A stretch of 64,000 bases of DNA from Kitasatospora phosalacinea (GTDB lineage Bacteria; Actinomycetota; Actinomycetes; Streptomycetales; Streptomycetaceae), in assembly GCF_030268885.1 (NCBI RefSeq), contig NZ_BSSA01000008.1, positions 186,001-250,000 on the forward strand, in the 5' to 3' direction. Below the pieces are notes generated by a model that searched no databases, was not told the origin of the DNA, and saw nothing but the letters and a program-made list of their open reading frames with translations. A program made the translations under genes and the position numbers. Below are positions 17,213-25,582 of this stretch, in pieces (within the stretch, counting starts at the first letter, position 1; every line of letters starts with the position of its first letter).

Positions 17213-18154
17213 TCAGCCGGTTCCCAGCGCGATCACCGCGGGCGCGGCCGAACCGTCCGCCGCCTGCAGGGTGTACGTCCCGGCGGTGTCGCCGTAGAAG
17301 TCGAACCAGGCCGCCAGGCTGACCCGGTCCGTCCGGTCCGGGTAGGTGGTGAGCGTGACCGGGACGCTGGGGGCGATCCGCCGCCCGTCGGGCAGGGTCA
17401 GCTGCCAGCTGAGCACCTCGCCGATGGTTCCGGCCGGGGCGTCGAACAGCACCTGCACGGTGTGCTGGCCCTGCTTGAGGCCGCGCAGCACCCGGCTGTC
17501 GTGGTTGACGTTGACGCCGTTGTCGAGCAGCAGGGCGGTGCTGCCGGTGGTGTCGTCGCGCACCTGGGCCGAGACCACGTCCCAGTGGAAGCGGCCGGTG
17601 TCCAGGGTCGCCGCCGAGGCGTGCAGCGGGACGGGCGCCAGCGCCACCGGCTCCGGGCCGCCGTCGCCGACCGGCAGGACGGCCCGGGCCGAACCGGCGG
17701 CCGGGTCGGTGAGCACCAGGGCCAGCGCGTCGAGGTCCGGCCGCTCCCCCGCCGGGGCGCTGCCCCGCAGGACCGTGTGGACGGTGCCGACACCGGGCTC
17801 GCTGGGCAGCGGCCCCGCACCGGCCGTGCCGCTGTCGGCGACCGCCAGCCCCCCGGACTCCAGCACGATCCGCGGGAAGGGCACGGCCAGCTTCACCGGG
17901 GAGGCGGTGTCCACCCGCAGCACCAGGTCGTACGTCGTCCTGCCGTCCGTCTCCTCGCGGACGCTCAGGCTCTGCAGGCCGAACGACCGCCCGCCCCACC
18001 AGACCACCCGCTCCGGGTGCACGGTGGCGGCCGTCGGCCGGGGCGGGGCGGTGGACGACGGCGCGGGCGCCGGGTCCGGGTCCGTCCAGCTGCAGCCGGC
18101 GGCCAGCAGGACGGTGAGGGCCGCGGCGGCGGCCCGGCTGAGGCGGTTTCCCAA
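17213..18154 (-). CDS. Lipoprotein, paralogue A of a tandem pair, unknown function
   Basis: 313-aa predicted lipoprotein: signal peptide MGNRLSRAAAAALTVLLAAG with lipidated Cys21, a Pro-rich spacer, then an extracellular beta-rich domain. Conserved landmarks shared with the upstream paralogue are a VVWWGGRSF motif near 50, a GQHTVQVLFDAPAG segment, LTLPDGRRI, and a C-terminal VSLAAWFDFYGDTAGTYTL block. No enzymatic motif was recognised; the fold may be carbohydrate-binding or immunoglobulin-like. The two genes lie in tandem with a 98-nt gap. The C-terminal coding DNA is nearly identical to paralogue B over 90 bp although the rest of the proteins has diverged. Confidence 0.8.
   Translation of the reverse strand: MGNRLSRAAAAALTVLLAAGCSWTDPDPAPAPSSTAPPRPTAATVHPERVVWWGGRSFGLQSLSVREETDGRTTYDLVLRVDTASPVKLAVPFPRIVLESGGLAVADSGTAGAGPLPSEPGVGTVHTVLRGSAPAGERPDLDALALVLTDPAAGSARAVLPVGDGGPEPVALAPVPLHASAATLDTGRFHWDVVSAQVRDDTTGSTALLLDNGVNVNHDSRVLRGLKQGQHTVQVLFDAPAGTIGEVLSWQLTLPDGRRIAPSVPVTLTTYPDRTDRVSLAAWFDFYGDTAGTYTLQAADGSAAPAVIALGTG
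17255..17344. repeat. Near-identical tract shared with 18301-18390 (copy A)
   Basis: Aligned base for base with 18301-18390 this tract has 4 mismatches in 90 bp and one uninterrupted 50-bp match. It encodes the C-terminal AAWFDFYGDTAGTY region of lipoprotein A. Confidence 0.85.
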
Positions 18155-18252
18155 GGCGGTTCCCCCGAGGACGTGGTGCGGGCGCCCCGCAGCCTACTGG
18201 CACGGCGTCAGCGGGGCCGTTCCGGTACGGAACCGTCACCGGAGCCGGACGC

Positions 18253-19182
18253 TCACCCGGCCACCAGGGTGAGCACCTCGGGGGCGTCGGCGGCGTCCCG
18301 GTCCGCCGCCTCCAGGGTGTACGTCCCGGCGGTGTCGCCGTAGAAGTCGAACCAGGCCGCCAAGCTGACCCGGCCCGTCCGGTCGGGGTACGCGGTGGTG
18401 CCGAGCGGGAGGCTCGGGTCCAGCCGCCGCCCGTCGGGCAGGGTCAGCCGCAGCGCGAGCCGGTCGCCGCCGGTGCCCGCGGGGGCCTCGAGGAGGAGCT
18501 CGACGGTGTGCTGGCCGGGTTTCAGGGCGCGCAGCGGACGGGGCACGACGGGCGTGCTACCGATCGGCACGGCGGGGGCGGGCACCGGGCTGCCGGTGCA
18601 GTCCTCGCGCAGCCGGGCGGAGGCCAGCGCGAACCGGCGGGGGCCCGCCCGCAGGCCGTCGGCGGAGGCCCGCAGCGGGGTGGGCCGGAGGTCCGCGGCC
18701 TCCTGCCCGGGGTGCGCCCCGACCGGCAGCACCGCGCGGGCGACGCCGGGGGCGGTCAGCACCAGGGCCAGCCGGTCCGGGTCGAGCTCCTGCCCGGGGG
18801 TGCCGACGTCCTGCACCGTGACGCCGAGCGAGGCCCGGCCGTACGGCGGCGGCTGCACCTCCAGCGGGCCGCTGACCGCGACGCCGTCGGACTCCAGGAC
18901 GGCCCTGGGCAGCGCGGCCGCGACCGGCACCGGCGACTCGACGCCGACCTCCAGGACGAGTTCGACCCGGTTCCGGCCGCCCGGCTGGGGGGTCGTGGTG
19001 ACCCCGGTCAGCCGGTAGGAGCTGCCGCCCCACCAGGCGGTCCGGTCGAGCAGGACGGTGCGCGGGGACGGCCCCGCCGGACCGCCGGAGGGCACCGCCT
19101 GCAGGGTGTCCGCGCCGAAGGGGGTGCACCCGGCGGTCAGGACGGCCGCGGCACAGGCCACGGCGATGCGGCGGCGTATCAA
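18253..19182 (-). CDS. Lipoprotein, paralogue B of a tandem pair, unknown function
   Basis: 309-aa predicted lipoprotein. I chose the TTG start at 19182 because it gives a compact signal peptide (LIRRRIAVACAAAVLTAG, Cys19 lipidated) and has GGGGAGAAG upstream; the longer in-frame ATG version adds 20 residues of Gly/Pro-rich sequence before the signal peptide. The mature domain shares TAWWGGSSYRL, GQHTVELLLEAPAG, LTLPDGRRLD and the C-terminal VSLAAWFDFYGDTAGTYTL block with paralogue A. It is the upstream member of the pair, and both could be on one transcript. Function unknown; a surface or cell-wall role is inferred. Confidence 0.78.
   Translation of the reverse strand: MIRRRIAVACAAAVLTAGCTPFGADTLQAVPSGGPAGPSPRTVLLDRTAWWGGSSYRLTGVTTTPQPGGRNRVELVLEVGVESPVPVAAALPRAVLESDGVAVSGPLEVQPPPYGRASLGVTVQDVGTPGQELDPDRLALVLTAPGVARAVLPVGAHPGQEAADLRPTPLRASADGLRAGPRRFALASARLREDCTGSPVPAPAVPIGSTPVVPRPLRALKPGQHTVELLLEAPAGTGGDRLALRLTLPDGRRLDPSLPLGTTAYPDRTGRVSLAAWFDFYGDTAGTYTLEAADRDAADAPEVLTLVAG
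18301..18390. repeat. Near-identical tract shared with 17255-17344 (copy B)
   Basis: Second copy of the 90-bp tract, 86 of 90 positions identical with copy A about 1 kb away in the same orientation. It encodes the same C-terminal motif in lipoprotein B. Confidence 0.85.
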
Positions 19183-19290
19183 CCTGTGTCTTCTCCCCGG
19201 TCCCGACCCGGGCCCGGCCCGCGCGGCCGCCGCCCAGGGCATGCTACCGACAATGCGTCAGGCCCCGGGCCGCCCGCCTGACGGGCTGTC

Positions 19291-19321
19291 GGGCCCGCCC
19301 CCGGTTCGCGGGGGCGGGCCC
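19291..19321 (-). terminator. Terminator of pyk
   Basis: Perfect 13-bp inverted repeat (19291-19303 with 19309-19321, 5-nt loop) ending 14 nt downstream of the pyk stop, in the gap before the lipoprotein B gene start. Confidence 0.65.
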
Positions 19322-19334
19322 GGTGGCGCGGGCG

Positions 19335-20762
19335 TCAGTTGTCGAGCGCGCCGACGTGGTGGACGCGGACCAGGTTGGTGGAGCCGGCCAGGCCCGGCGG
19401 GGAGCCGGCCGTGATGATCACGACGTCGCCGGGCTTGCAGCGGCCCAGGCTCAGCAGGGCCGAGTCGACCTGGGCGACCAGTTCGTCGGTGGTGGTGACG
19501 AACGGGCCGAGGAAGGTCTCCACGCCCCAGGTCAGCGCCAACTGGCTGCGCACGGCGGGCTCGTAGGTGAACGCCAGGACCGGGATCGGCGAGCGGTAGC
19601 GGGTCAGCCGGCGGGCGGTGTCGCCGCTCTGGGTGAACGCGATCAGGTACTTGGCGTCCAGGAAGTCGCCGATCTCGGCGGCGGCCCGGGCGACCGCACC
19701 GCCCTGGGTGCGGGGCTTGTTCTTGTCGGTGAGCGGCGGCAGGCCCGCGGCGAGGACGTCCTCCTCGGCGGCCTCGACGATCCGGGCCATGGTCTTCACC
19801 GTCTCGACCGGGTACTTGCCGACCGAGGTCTCGCCGGAGAGCATCACCGCGTCGGTGCCGTCCAGCACCGCGTTGGCGACGTCGGACGCCTCGGCGCGGG
19901 TCGGCCGGGAGGCGTTGATCATCGAGTCCAGCATCTGGGTGGCGACGATGACCGGCTTGGCGTTGCGCTTGGCCAGCTTGACGGCGCGCTTCTGGACGAT
20001 CGGCACCTGCTCCAGCGGGAGTTCGACGCCCAGGTCGCCGCGGGCGACCATGATGCCGTCGAAGGCGTCCACGATGGACTCCAGGTTCTCCACCGCCTGC
20101 GGCTTCTCGATCTTGGCGATGACCGGGATCCGGCGGCCCTCCTCGGCCATGATCCGGTGCACCTCCTCGACGTCCTTCCCGCTGCGCACGAACGACAGCG
20201 CGACGATGTCGGCCCCGGTCCGCAGCGCCCAGCGCAGGTCCTCGACGTCCTTGTCGGAGAGCGCGGGCACCGAGACGGCGACGCCGGGGAGGTTGAGGCC
20301 CTTGTGGTCGGAGACCAGTCCGCCCTCGATGACGATGCAGTGCACCCGGGGGCCCTCGACGTGGGTGACCTCCAGGCAGACCCGGCCGTCGTCGACCAGG
20401 ATCCGCTCGCCGCGCGAGACGTCCGCGGCCAGGCCCTTGTAGGTGGTGCCGCAGATCTCCCGGTCGCCCGGGACGTCGTCGACGGTGATGGTGAACTCGT
20501 CGCCGCGTTCCAGCAGGACGGGCCCGTCCGCGAAGGTGGCGAGGCGGATCTTCGGGCCCTGCAGGTCGGCCAGCACCCCGACGCTGCGGCCCGTCTCGTC
20601 CGAGGCCTTGCGGACCCGGTGGTAACGGTCCTCGTGCTCCGCGTGGGAGCCGTGGCTGAGGTTCAGTCGGGCGATGTCCATGCCCGCGTCGACCAGGGCC
20701 TTGATCTGGTCGTACGAGTCCGCGGCAGGCCCGAGAGTACAAACGATTTTTGCTCGGCGCAT
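19335..20762 (-). CDS. pyk: Pyruvate kinase
   Basis: 475-aa glycolytic enzyme converting phosphoenolpyruvate and ADP to pyruvate and ATP in the cytosol. The N-terminus MRRAKIVCTLGPA, the substrate and K+/Mg2+ residues in ARLNLSHGSHAEH and LADLQGPKIRLA, the catalytic Lys motif IPVIAKIEKPQAVENLESI, and MVARGDLGVELP plus VIVATQMLDSM are all present. The C-terminal regulatory domain is complete. The ATG at 20762 begins exactly at the conserved N-terminus; its ribosome site is weak. The upstream sequence contains GTTAC-n6-GTAA (about 20780-20795), a short palindrome of unknown meaning. Confidence 0.97.
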   Translation of the reverse strand: MRRAKIVCTLGPAADSYDQIKALVDAGMDIARLNLSHGSHAEHEDRYHRVRKASDETGRSVGVLADLQGPKIRLATFADGPVLLERGDEFTITVDDVPGDREICGTTYKGLAADVSRGERILVDDGRVCLEVTHVEGPRVHCIVIEGGLVSDHKGLNLPGVAVSVPALSDKDVEDLRWALRTGADIVALSFVRSGKDVEEVHRIMAEEGRRIPVIAKIEKPQAVENLESIVDAFDGIMVARGDLGVELPLEQVPIVQKRAVKLAKRNAKPVIVATQMLDSMINASRPTRAEASDVANAVLDGTDAVMLSGETSVGKYPVETVKTMARIVEAAEEDVLAAGLPPLTDKNKPRTQGGAVARAAAEIGDFLDAKYLIAFTQSGDTARRLTRYRSPIPVLAFTYEPAVRSQLALTWGVETFLGPFVTTTDELVAQVDSALLSLGRCKPGDVVIITAGSPPGLAGSTNLVRVHHVGALDN

Positions 20763-21133
20763 ACAGCAGAGCCTAGGCATTACCGGGACGTAACAGAGCG
20801 GTTCCGGCCAGTCCCTCCATGGCAGTTGACAGAAGATTCGGTGAACGGACCTGCGCCGCGCGGCGGGTGGCACCCGGGTGAGCGCCCACCGCCCCCGTTG
20901 ACGCACGCGCGTGCGCCCGGCCGGGCTCCGGAGGGCGGCCGCGGGCGGGCCGGCGACACGCGGGGGTCACCCACCCCTCACCTGTTGGACGGCCTGGGGG
21001 TCTGGTCCCGGCGGCCGGAAAGCGGCAGACTGCCACACACGTTTTCTACGCGCGTCACCACGGGTGGCGGGGTGTCACCTGCCCCGCCCCGGACGCCCGC
21101 TGACCGCCCGCACCGCCCGACTTGGAGTCCTCG
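20763..21133. other. Divergent intergenic region between pyk and the 5'-nucleotidase gene
   Basis: 371 nt with no supported gene. It must hold both promoters. A consensus-like TTGACA at 20825-20830 on the plus strand has no matching -10 at 16-18 nt. A 7-bp hairpin (21066-21072 with 21082-21088) lies in the nucleotidase 5' region. Nothing else clear was seen. Confidence 0.5.
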
Positions 21134-22960
21134 ATGTCCCTGAACCGCCGTGACTTCGTCACCCGCTCCGCCGCCACCGCGGCCGGTGCCGCCCTGGCCG
21201 GCGGCCTCGCGGCCGGCCCCGCCGCCGCCGCGGACCACGACCGGGACGACGCCCGCGGCAAGGGGCCCACCCCCTTCAAGGCCGCCTTCACCGTGATGGG
21301 CACCACCGACCTGCACGGCCACGTCCTCAACTGGGAGTACTTCACCGACTCCGAGTACGACGACAAGGCCCACAACGACGTCGGCCTGGCCAAGATCTCC
21401 ACCCTGGTCGAGCAGGTCCGCGCCGAGAAGGGCCGCGGCCGCACCCTGCTGATCGACGCGGGCGACACCATCCAGGGCACCCAGCTCTCCTACTACTTCG
21501 CCCGGGTCGAGCCGATCACCGGCACCAAGGCCCCGCGCCACCCGATGGCCGCCGCGATGAACGCCATCGGCTACGACGCCGCCGCCCTGGGCAACCACGA
21601 GTTCAACTACGGCATCCCGCTGCTGCGCGCCTACCAGGACCAGCTGGAGTTCCCACTGCTCGGCGCCAACGCGGTCGACGCCAGGAGCGAGAAGCCCGCC
21701 TTCCCGCCGTACGTCATCCGCGAGCTGCACCTCGGCCACGGCCGCCCGATCCGGGTCGGCATCCTCGGCCTGACCAACCCCGGCATCGCGATCTGGGACA
21801 AGGCCAACGTGCAGGGCAAGCTGTCCTTCCCCGGCATCCCCGAGATCGCCGCCAAGTGGGTCCCCAAGGTCCGCGCGGCGGGCGCCGACGTGGTCGTGCT
21901 CACCGCGCACACCGGCGTGGACGGCGCCTCCTCCTGGGGCGACCAGCTGCCGTTCTCGGAGAACGCGGGCGCCGAGACCGCCGCCACCGTCCCCGGCATC
22001 GACGCGATCCTGGTCGGCCACGCCCACAAGGAGATCCCGCAGCGGACCGTGGTCAACGAGCGGACCGGCAAGGAGGTCGTCCTCTCCGAGCCCGCACTCT
22101 GGGGCGAGCGGCTGACCTGCTTCGACTTCGAGGTCGAGTTCGCCCGCGGCCAGTGGACCGTCACCGGCGTCAGCGCCCGGCTGCTGAACTCCAACACCGT
22201 CGCCGAGGACCCGGAGATCGTCCGGCTGGTCGAGGAGCAGCACCGGAAGGTCGTCGCCTACGTCAACCAGGTCATCGGCACCTGCAAGGAGACCCTCTCC
22301 ATCGCCGAGGCCCGGTTCAAGGACACCCCGATCATCGACCTGATCGGCCGCGTCCAGGCCGACGCGGTGCGCGACGCCCTGGCCGGCGGCCAGTACGCCG
22401 CCCTGCCGGTGCTGGCCCAGGCCGCGCCGTTCAACCGCACCGCGGTCATCCCGGCGGGCGAGGTCAAGCTGCGCGACGCGGCCGGGCTGTACATCTACGA
22501 GAACACCCTGGAGGCCCGGATCCTGACCGGCGCCCAGCTCAAGGACTACCTGGAGTACTCCGCCAAGTACTACGCCCAGGTCGCCCCCGGGGCCGCGATC
22601 GACCTGGACGCCCTGACCAACCAGGCCAACAACACCCCCGACTACAACTACGACTCCATCTACGGCCTGTCCTACGACATCGACATCGCCCAGCCGGTCG
22701 GCAGCCGCATCGTCAACCTGTCGTACCGGGGCGCGGCGGTCGACCCGGCCGCGCAGTTCGTCCTCGCCGTCAACAACTACCGCGCCAACGGCGGCGGCAA
22801 CTTCCCGCACGTCGCCGCCGCCCAGCAGGTGTGGGCCAACTCCGACGAGATCCGCAACACGATGATCGCCTGGGTGAAGGCCAAGGGCGTCATCGACCCG
22901 GCCGACTTCTCCGGCCAGGGCGGCTGGCGCCTGGTCCGGGCCGGCGTCCCGGTCTTCTGA
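21134..22960 (+). CDS. Tat-exported 5'-nucleotidase / 2',3'-cyclic phosphodiesterase
   Basis: 608-aa metallophosphoesterase of the UshA/CpdB type, expected to release phosphate from nucleotides outside the cell. A twin-arginine signal (MSLNRRDFVTRSAATAAGA, RR at 5-6) predicts folded export by Tat. Metal-binding motifs appear in order: TTDLHGHVL, DAGDTIQGT, GNHEFNYG, TAHTG and GHAHKEI. The C-terminal substrate domain has the NNYRANGGGNFPH motif. The ATG at 21134 is chosen because TTGGAG stands 7-12 nt before it; an in-frame TTG at 21122 is itself part of this ribosome site. The gene is monocistronic by its surroundings. Confidence 0.93.
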   Translation: MSLNRRDFVTRSAATAAGAALAGGLAAGPAAAADHDRDDARGKGPTPFKAAFTVMGTTDLHGHVLNWEYFTDSEYDDKAHNDVGLAKISTLVEQVRAEKGRGRTLLIDAGDTIQGTQLSYYFARVEPITGTKAPRHPMAAAMNAIGYDAAALGNHEFNYGIPLLRAYQDQLEFPLLGANAVDARSEKPAFPPYVIRELHLGHGRPIRVGILGLTNPGIAIWDKANVQGKLSFPGIPEIAAKWVPKVRAAGADVVVLTAHTGVDGASSWGDQLPFSENAGAETAATVPGIDAILVGHAHKEIPQRTVVNERTGKEVVLSEPALWGERLTCFDFEVEFARGQWTVTGVSARLLNSNTVAEDPEIVRLVEEQHRKVVAYVNQVIGTCKETLSIAEARFKDTPIIDLIGRVQADAVRDALAGGQYAALPVLAQAAPFNRTAVIPAGEVKLRDAAGLYIYENTLEARILTGAQLKDYLEYSAKYYAQVAPGAAIDLDALTNQANNTPDYNYDSIYGLSYDIDIAQPVGSRIVNLSYRGAAVDPAAQFVLAVNNYRANGGGNFPHVAAAQQVWANSDEIRNTMIAWVKAKGVIDPADFSGQGGWRLVRAGVPVF

Positions 22961-22970
22961 CGGACAACCG

Positions 22971-23010
22971 CCCGGGGCCGCACCGGAGTTCCCCCTCCGA
23001 CGGCCCCGGG
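22971..23010 (+). terminator. Terminator after the 5'-nucleotidase gene
   Basis: A 10-bp inverted repeat (22971-22980 with 23001-23010) encloses a second 5-bp arm pair (22984-22988 with 22995-22999), giving one long interrupted stem 10 nt after the stop. Confidence 0.55.
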
Positions 23011-23088
23011 AACCGTCCTCCGCCCGGCCCCGTCCAACCCCCGTCCGGACCACGGACCACGGACCACGATCCAGGGGGATGACGGAAC

Positions 23089-24024
23089 ATGCGCGTACGG
23101 ACAGCACTCGCGGCGGGCGCGGCGGCCCTGCTGCTCGGCGGCTGCGCGAGCCACCCGGTCACCGTCGACGGCGGCGGGAGCCGGGCCGTGCCCGCCACGA
23201 CCGTCCCGGCCGGGCCGGAGGTGCGGCCCGCGACCGGCGCCGCCGCCGCGCAGGCCGCCAAGGTCGCCGCCGCCTGGCCCGGCTCCGAGCTCCAACAGGC
23301 CTGGGACCACGGCTACTTCCCGGTCGAGGACACCACCGAGTGGCTGCCCGCGGACGCCTTCCACAGCGGCGCCGACAAGCAGGCGTACGACGAGCGCCGC
23401 TTCGACCTGAAGGCCACCCTGCCGGTCTCGGTCTCCGGCCTCGCCGAGGTCCGCTTCGCCGACGGCTCGACCCTCGCCCTGCCGCAGCGCTCCGCCCGGG
23501 CCGCCTTCGACGCCATCCCCGCGAACGGCTCCGGCTGCGTCGGCGACTGCCCCGCCCTCACGATCACCGACGTCCGCCCCGGCACCCGGGAGGTCGCCAC
23601 CAGCCGCGGCCGCGCGACCGTCCCCACCTGGGAGTTCACCGTCGCGGGGTACGCCGAGCCGTTCCGCTACCCCGCCGTCCTCCCCCAGGCGGGGCAGTCC
23701 CTCCCCCGCCCGCACCCCACCGGGACCGGCCCCTGGAGCGCCGACGGCTCCGACACCAGCCTCGCCGAGGTCTCCCCCGACGGCCTGCTGCTCACCGCGT
23801 ACGTCCCCTTCGGATGCGCCACCGTCGACCCCGGCACCGTCTACGAGACCGACCGGGCGGTCGTCCTGATCGGCCACTCCACCCCGCGCACCCTGGGCCC
23901 GAACGAGGTGTGCCCGGCGAGCGCCAACGCCGCGCCGGTCGAGTTCCGGCTCTCCCGCCCGCTCGGCACCCGCACCGTCCTCGGCCTCGCCGACGGCCTC
24001 CCGCAACTCCCCCGACAGCACTGA
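23089..24024 (+). CDS. Lipoprotein of unknown function
   Basis: 311-aa predicted lipoprotein with signal MRVRTALAAGAAALLLGG and lipidated Cys19. The mature part has no recognised motif. It contains two close cysteines (GCVGDC, about residues 149-153) and two further ones later, possibly paired in disulfides, and a central TITDVRPGTREVATSRG strand-rich region. The ATG at 23089 fits the signal peptide. Upstream there is a short tandem repeat of GGACCAC (three copies, about 23048-23068). Function unknown; surface location inferred from the lipobox. Confidence 0.78.
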   Translation: MRVRTALAAGAAALLLGGCASHPVTVDGGGSRAVPATTVPAGPEVRPATGAAAAQAAKVAAAWPGSELQQAWDHGYFPVEDTTEWLPADAFHSGADKQAYDERRFDLKATLPVSVSGLAEVRFADGSTLALPQRSARAAFDAIPANGSGCVGDCPALTITDVRPGTREVATSRGRATVPTWEFTVAGYAEPFRYPAVLPQAGQSLPRPHPTGTGPWSADGSDTSLAEVSPDGLLLTAYVPFGCATVDPGTVYETDRAVVLIGHSTPRTLGPNEVCPASANAAPVEFRLSRPLGTRTVLGLADGLPQLPRQH

Positions 24025-24067
24025 GCCCGAGCGGACGGCGCAGGTAGGGGCGCGGGGTCGGCCGTCC

Positions 24068-25525
24068 CTAGAACGGGAAGCGCGAGCGCCCGTGCTGGAT
24101 CGAGATCCACTTCACCGTGGTGAACGCGTCCACGCTGGTGTCGCCGCCCAGCCGCCCGACGCCGGAACTCTTCTCGCCGCCGAACGGCACGATCGGCTCG
24201 TCCGCGATCGTGCCGTCGTTGACGTGGATCATGCCGGTGTCGATCCGCTGCGCGAACCGCACGCCGCGCTCGACGTTCGCGGTGTGCACCGCGCCGGAGA
24301 GGCCGAAGGGCGTGTCGTTGGCGATCCGGACGGCCTCGTCCTCGCCGTCGAAGGGGATGAGCAGGGCGACCGGGCCGAACACCTCGCGGCGCAGGATCGG
24401 GTCGTCGGCGGGGACGTCGGTGAGGACGGTGGGGCGGACCAGGGTGCCGACGGTGGAGCCGTGCAGCAGGGCGCGGGCCCCGGCCGCCACCGCGCTCTCG
24501 ACCTCGGCGGTGATCGCCTCGGCCTGGGCGGAGTTGATGAGCGGGCCGAGGTCGGTGGCGGGGTCGCCGGGGTCGCCGACGGAGAGCGAGGCGACCTTGG
24601 CGGTGAACTTCTCGCTGAACTCGGCGAAGACGGCGCGGTCGACCAGGATCCGGTTGGCGGCCATGCAGATCTGGCCCTGGTGGACGAAGCGGCTGGCGAC
24701 GGCGGCGTCCACCGCGTAGTCGAGGTCGGCGTCGTCGAGGACCACCAGGGCGCTGTTGCCGCCGAGTTCGAGGACGGTGCGCTTGAGGTGGCTCGCGGCG
24801 ACGGTGGCGACGTGCCGCCCGACCGCGTCGGAGCCGGTGAAGGCGATGACCTTGGGCACGGGGTGCTCGATGAACGCGTCGCCGATCTCGGCGATGTCGG
24901 TGAGGACGACGTTGAGCAGCCCGGCGGGCAGGCCGGCCTCCTCGAAGATCTTGGCGATCAGGGTGCCGCCGGCCACCGGGGCGTCCTGGTGCGGCTTGAG
25001 GACGACCGCGTTGCCGAGGGCGAGCGCCGGGGCGACGGCCTTCAGGGAGAGGAAGACGGGGGCGTTGAACGGGCTGATGACGCCGACCACGCCGACCGGC
25101 AGGCGGTAGAGCCGGTTCTCCTTGCCGGGCACCGGGGAGGGCAGGATCCGGCCCTCGGCGCGCAGGGCGAGCGAGCCGGCCTCCCGCAGCATGTCCTTGA
25201 CCAGGGAGAGTTCGAAACCGGACTTCATCAGGGTGCCGCCGAGCTCGGCGGTCATCAGCTGGAGGATCTCGGCCTCGCGGGCCTCGACGACCTGCAGGGC
25301 GCGTTCGAGGACCAGGCGGCGCTCGTAGGGGCTGGTGGCGGCCCAGGCGGGCTGGGCGCGCTCGGCGGCGCGGTAGGCGAGGTCGACCTCCTCAGCGGTG
25401 GCGACCGTGAAGGAGGCGAGCTTCTCCCCGCTGTAGGGATCCAGGTCGACGATGTCCCAGGAGCCGGAGCCCGGCTGCCACCGGCCGTCGATGTACTGCT
25501 GGGCGAGTTCCGCGATCAAGGACAT
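24068..25525 (-). CDS. Aldehyde dehydrogenase (benzaldehyde/vanillin dehydrogenase-like)
   Basis: 485-aa NAD(P)-dependent aldehyde dehydrogenase, oxidising aldehydes to acids. The general-base Glu is in LELGGNSA (E253) and the catalytic Cys in GQICMAANR (C287). GVVGVISPFNAPVFLSLKAVAPALALGNAVVLKPH forms the Rossmann N-terminal part; the overall pattern, with MAANRI after the nucleophile, resembles benzaldehyde and vanillin dehydrogenases. The ATG at 25525 has GAGAGGG 5-6 nt upstream. An in-frame GTG at 25552 would add nine residues and a TTA codon at position 2, which would make it bldA-dependent, so the start matters. It follows the XRE regulator by 57 nt. Confidence 0.93.
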   Translation of the reverse strand: MSLIAELAQQYIDGRWQPGSGSWDIVDLDPYSGEKLASFTVATAEEVDLAYRAAERAQPAWAATSPYERRLVLERALQVVEAREAEILQLMTAELGGTLMKSGFELSLVKDMLREAGSLALRAEGRILPSPVPGKENRLYRLPVGVVGVISPFNAPVFLSLKAVAPALALGNAVVLKPHQDAPVAGGTLIAKIFEEAGLPAGLLNVVLTDIAEIGDAFIEHPVPKVIAFTGSDAVGRHVATVAASHLKRTVLELGGNSALVVLDDADLDYAVDAAVASRFVHQGQICMAANRILVDRAVFAEFSEKFTAKVASLSVGDPGDPATDLGPLINSAQAEAITAEVESAVAAGARALLHGSTVGTLVRPTVLTDVPADDPILRREVFGPVALLIPFDGEDEAVRIANDTPFGLSGAVHTANVERGVRFAQRIDTGMIHVNDGTIADEPIVPFGGEKSSGVGRLGGDTSVDAFTTVKWISIQHGRSRFPF

Positions 25526-25556
25526 GCGATCCCTCTCGGCGCTGGATAACACCTAC

Positions 25557-25569
25557 TGACGGATCGTCA
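25557..25569. promoter_or_regulatory. Possible operator upstream of the aldehyde dehydrogenase gene
   Basis: Inverted repeat TGACG-GAT-CGTCA lies 32-44 nt before the dehydrogenase start in the short gap after the XRE gene. It is placed where a repressor site would be expected. Short arms make chance occurrence possible. Confidence 0.3.
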
Positions 25570-25582
25570 TCTTAATTGGGGG

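Noticed and set aside
20780..20795. GTTAC-n6-GTAA palindrome before pyk as a GlnR box
   Set aside because: Only one half-site with 3 of 5 matches in the second part; no second half-site follows.
20825..20860. TTGACA and a reverse GTTCACC-like site before the 5'-nucleotidase gene (possible sigma or PhoP site)
   Set aside because: No -10 at the right distance, and only one 7-mer of the PHO direct repeat is present, in the opposite orientation.
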